Part shown: positions 63,217 to 64,000 of the stretch, one piece after another
Position numbering within the stretch: position 1 is the first letter of the stretch
Layout: each line of letters begins with the position of its first letter
From: Acinetobacter pecorum
GTDB lineage: Bacteria; Pseudomonadota; Gammaproteobacteria; Pseudomonadales; Moraxellaceae
DNA: 64,000 bases
Reading direction: 5' to 3'
Assembly: GCF_014837015.1 (NCBI RefSeq)
Contig: NZ_JACSPT010000001.1
Span: 94,621 to 158,620 of the forward strand
The notes under the pieces: model-generated
What the model was told of the DNA's origin: nothing
The model's input: the letters and a program-made list of their open reading frames with translations, nothing else
Database searches by the model: none
Made by a program: the position numbers and the translations under genes

Positions 63217-63368
63217 AAGTATTTCACTCTCATGCAATCCAGCACGCCCTGTCGTCAGCTAATATCAAATCAAGAAATAAAATTGGCGACAGTTTCAGGT
63301 CAACTGAAAAGCCATAATTCTGGAAGCGATCTGTTAAACTACATACATCCACAAAATGATGAGTGAAA

Positions 63369-64000
63369 ATGAGTTTAGCCACCCTGATTGATGAATTAAA
63401 CCCTCAGCAAAAACAAGCAGCCACCACAGAAGCAAAACACAGTTTGGTGCTGGCCGGGGCAGGTTGTGGCAAAACCAAGACCATCGTGGCACGCGCAGCT
63501 TACTTGATTGAACAGGGCGTGCCTGCCAACCAGATTCAGATTCTGACCTTTACCCGCCGGGCTGCCAGTGAAATTGTGGCGCGTGTCGAACTGGCACTTG
63601 GTGAAGAAGCCAAGGGACTGCGGGCCTCGACCTTTCATACCTTCTGTATGTATCTGCTGCGCCGTATTCCGAAAGCTTTTGGTCTGGAACAGTTTTCGAT
63701 TATTGATCGTGATGATCAGCTGATGATGTTCCGCCTGATTCGCGGCCGTGATGACAAGAAAAACCCCAATCATTTGCCTAAGCCTCAGGAATTATGTGAT
63801 TTATATTCCTTTGCACGGAATACCCGGCAAAAACTCAGTCTGGCATTAGAAAAACAGATGCCGGAATATCTGGCCTTAAAGGACCAGATTGCCGAAATCA
63901 TGAAAGAATATGAAGCACGTAAGCTGGCACGCAGCTTTCTGGATTATGATGACATCCTAGCGGTAGTTGCCACGGCGCTGGCTCAGTCCGAAGGTCTGGT
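63369..64000 (+). CDS. UvrD/Rep-family ATP-dependent DNA helicase (partial, runs off the window)
   Basis: The first 210 codons of a superfamily 1A helicase. The Q-motif region LNPQQKQAATT (residues 11-21) and Walker A AGAGCGKTKTIVARAAYLIE (near residue 34) are clear. TFTRRAASEIVARVE is motif Ia, TFHTFCMYLLRR is motif Ib, and SFLDYDDILAVV near residue 197 leads to Walker B. It is more like the short UvrD/Rep-type repair helicases than RecB. The reading frame is open to the last base of the window. Confidence 0.85.
   Translation, partial: MSLATLIDELNPQQKQAATTEAKHSLVLAGAGCGKTKTIVARAAYLIEQGVPANQIQILTFTRRAASEIVARVELALGEEAKGLRASTFHTFCMYLLRRIPKAFGLEQFSIIDRDDQLMMFRLIRGRDDKKNPNHLPKPQELCDLYSFARNTRQKLSLALEKQMPEYLALKDQIAEIMKEYEARKLARSFLDYDDILAVVATALAQSEGL

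Overview
The window reads as chromosome of a gammaproteobacterium of the Moraxellaceae, most likely an Acinetobacter species. The grounds are the moderate-to-low G+C content, the gene families (FimV, DUF2789, OprD-type porin, LysR/HcaR, OvoA) and the order of the leuC-leuD-leuB, asd-fimV-truA and rne/rluC neighbourhoods. There is no phage, insertion sequence, CRISPR array or rRNA operon. One tRNA gene (tRNA-Lys) sits at the left edge. The right edge cuts a UvrD/Rep-type helicase gene.

Layout: 1-7.5 kb holds tRNA-Lys, a long-chain acyl-CoA synthetase, RNase E (rne) with a long 5' leader, and the divergent rluC. From 8.9 to 21.7 kb lies a catabolic island for 3-phenylpropionate/cinnamate. It contains mhpD-mhpF-mhpE, an OprD-like porin, mhpC, a divergent LysR regulator (hcaR-like), then hcaE-hcaF-hcaC-hcaB-mhpB-hcaD. 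Together these encode ring dihydroxylation, rearomatisation, meta cleavage, hydrolysis, and conversion of hydroxypentadienoate to pyruvate and acetyl-CoA. No mhpA hydroxylase and no recognisable inner-membrane uptake permease lie inside the cluster. From 22 to 28 kb are a DMT permease, a CDF metal exporter, an MBL-fold hydrolase, a DCC/DoxX pair and a catalase.

From 28.5 to 37 kb come a tiny basic protein gene whose own terminator lies inside its reading frame, a proline-rich membrane-anchored protein, rppH-ptsP, a HAD phosphatase, DUF2789, an OvoA ovothiol synthase, a LysR regulator and DUF2061. From 37.4 to 50 kb are leuC-leuD-lipoprotein-leuB, two tandem paralogous lipoproteins, infA, an AraC regulator, truA, asparaginase, a FimV split over two genes, and asd. 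From 50 to 64 kb are an EEP-family protein, an LpxL-like acyltransferase, the ABC-F protein Uup, slyX, a PIN-like protein, topA, a NYN protein, a HExxH membrane protein, an HdeD-like protein, glycerate kinase and the helicase.

The two most interesting signals are these. First, a 59-codon gene at 28615-28794 has a strong promoter and a strong intrinsic terminator whose U-tract ends before the stop codon, so the predicted mRNA is non-stop. This is the hallmark layout of the ArfA ribosome-rescue system, here on a protein I cannot assign with confidence. Second, a roughly 90-bp intergenic element occurs twice (7671-7761 and 21873-21964). It folds into three hairpins whose stems differ between the copies but stay paired, which is evidence of selection on structure. 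All functions are inferred by reading the sequence; no database search was run.
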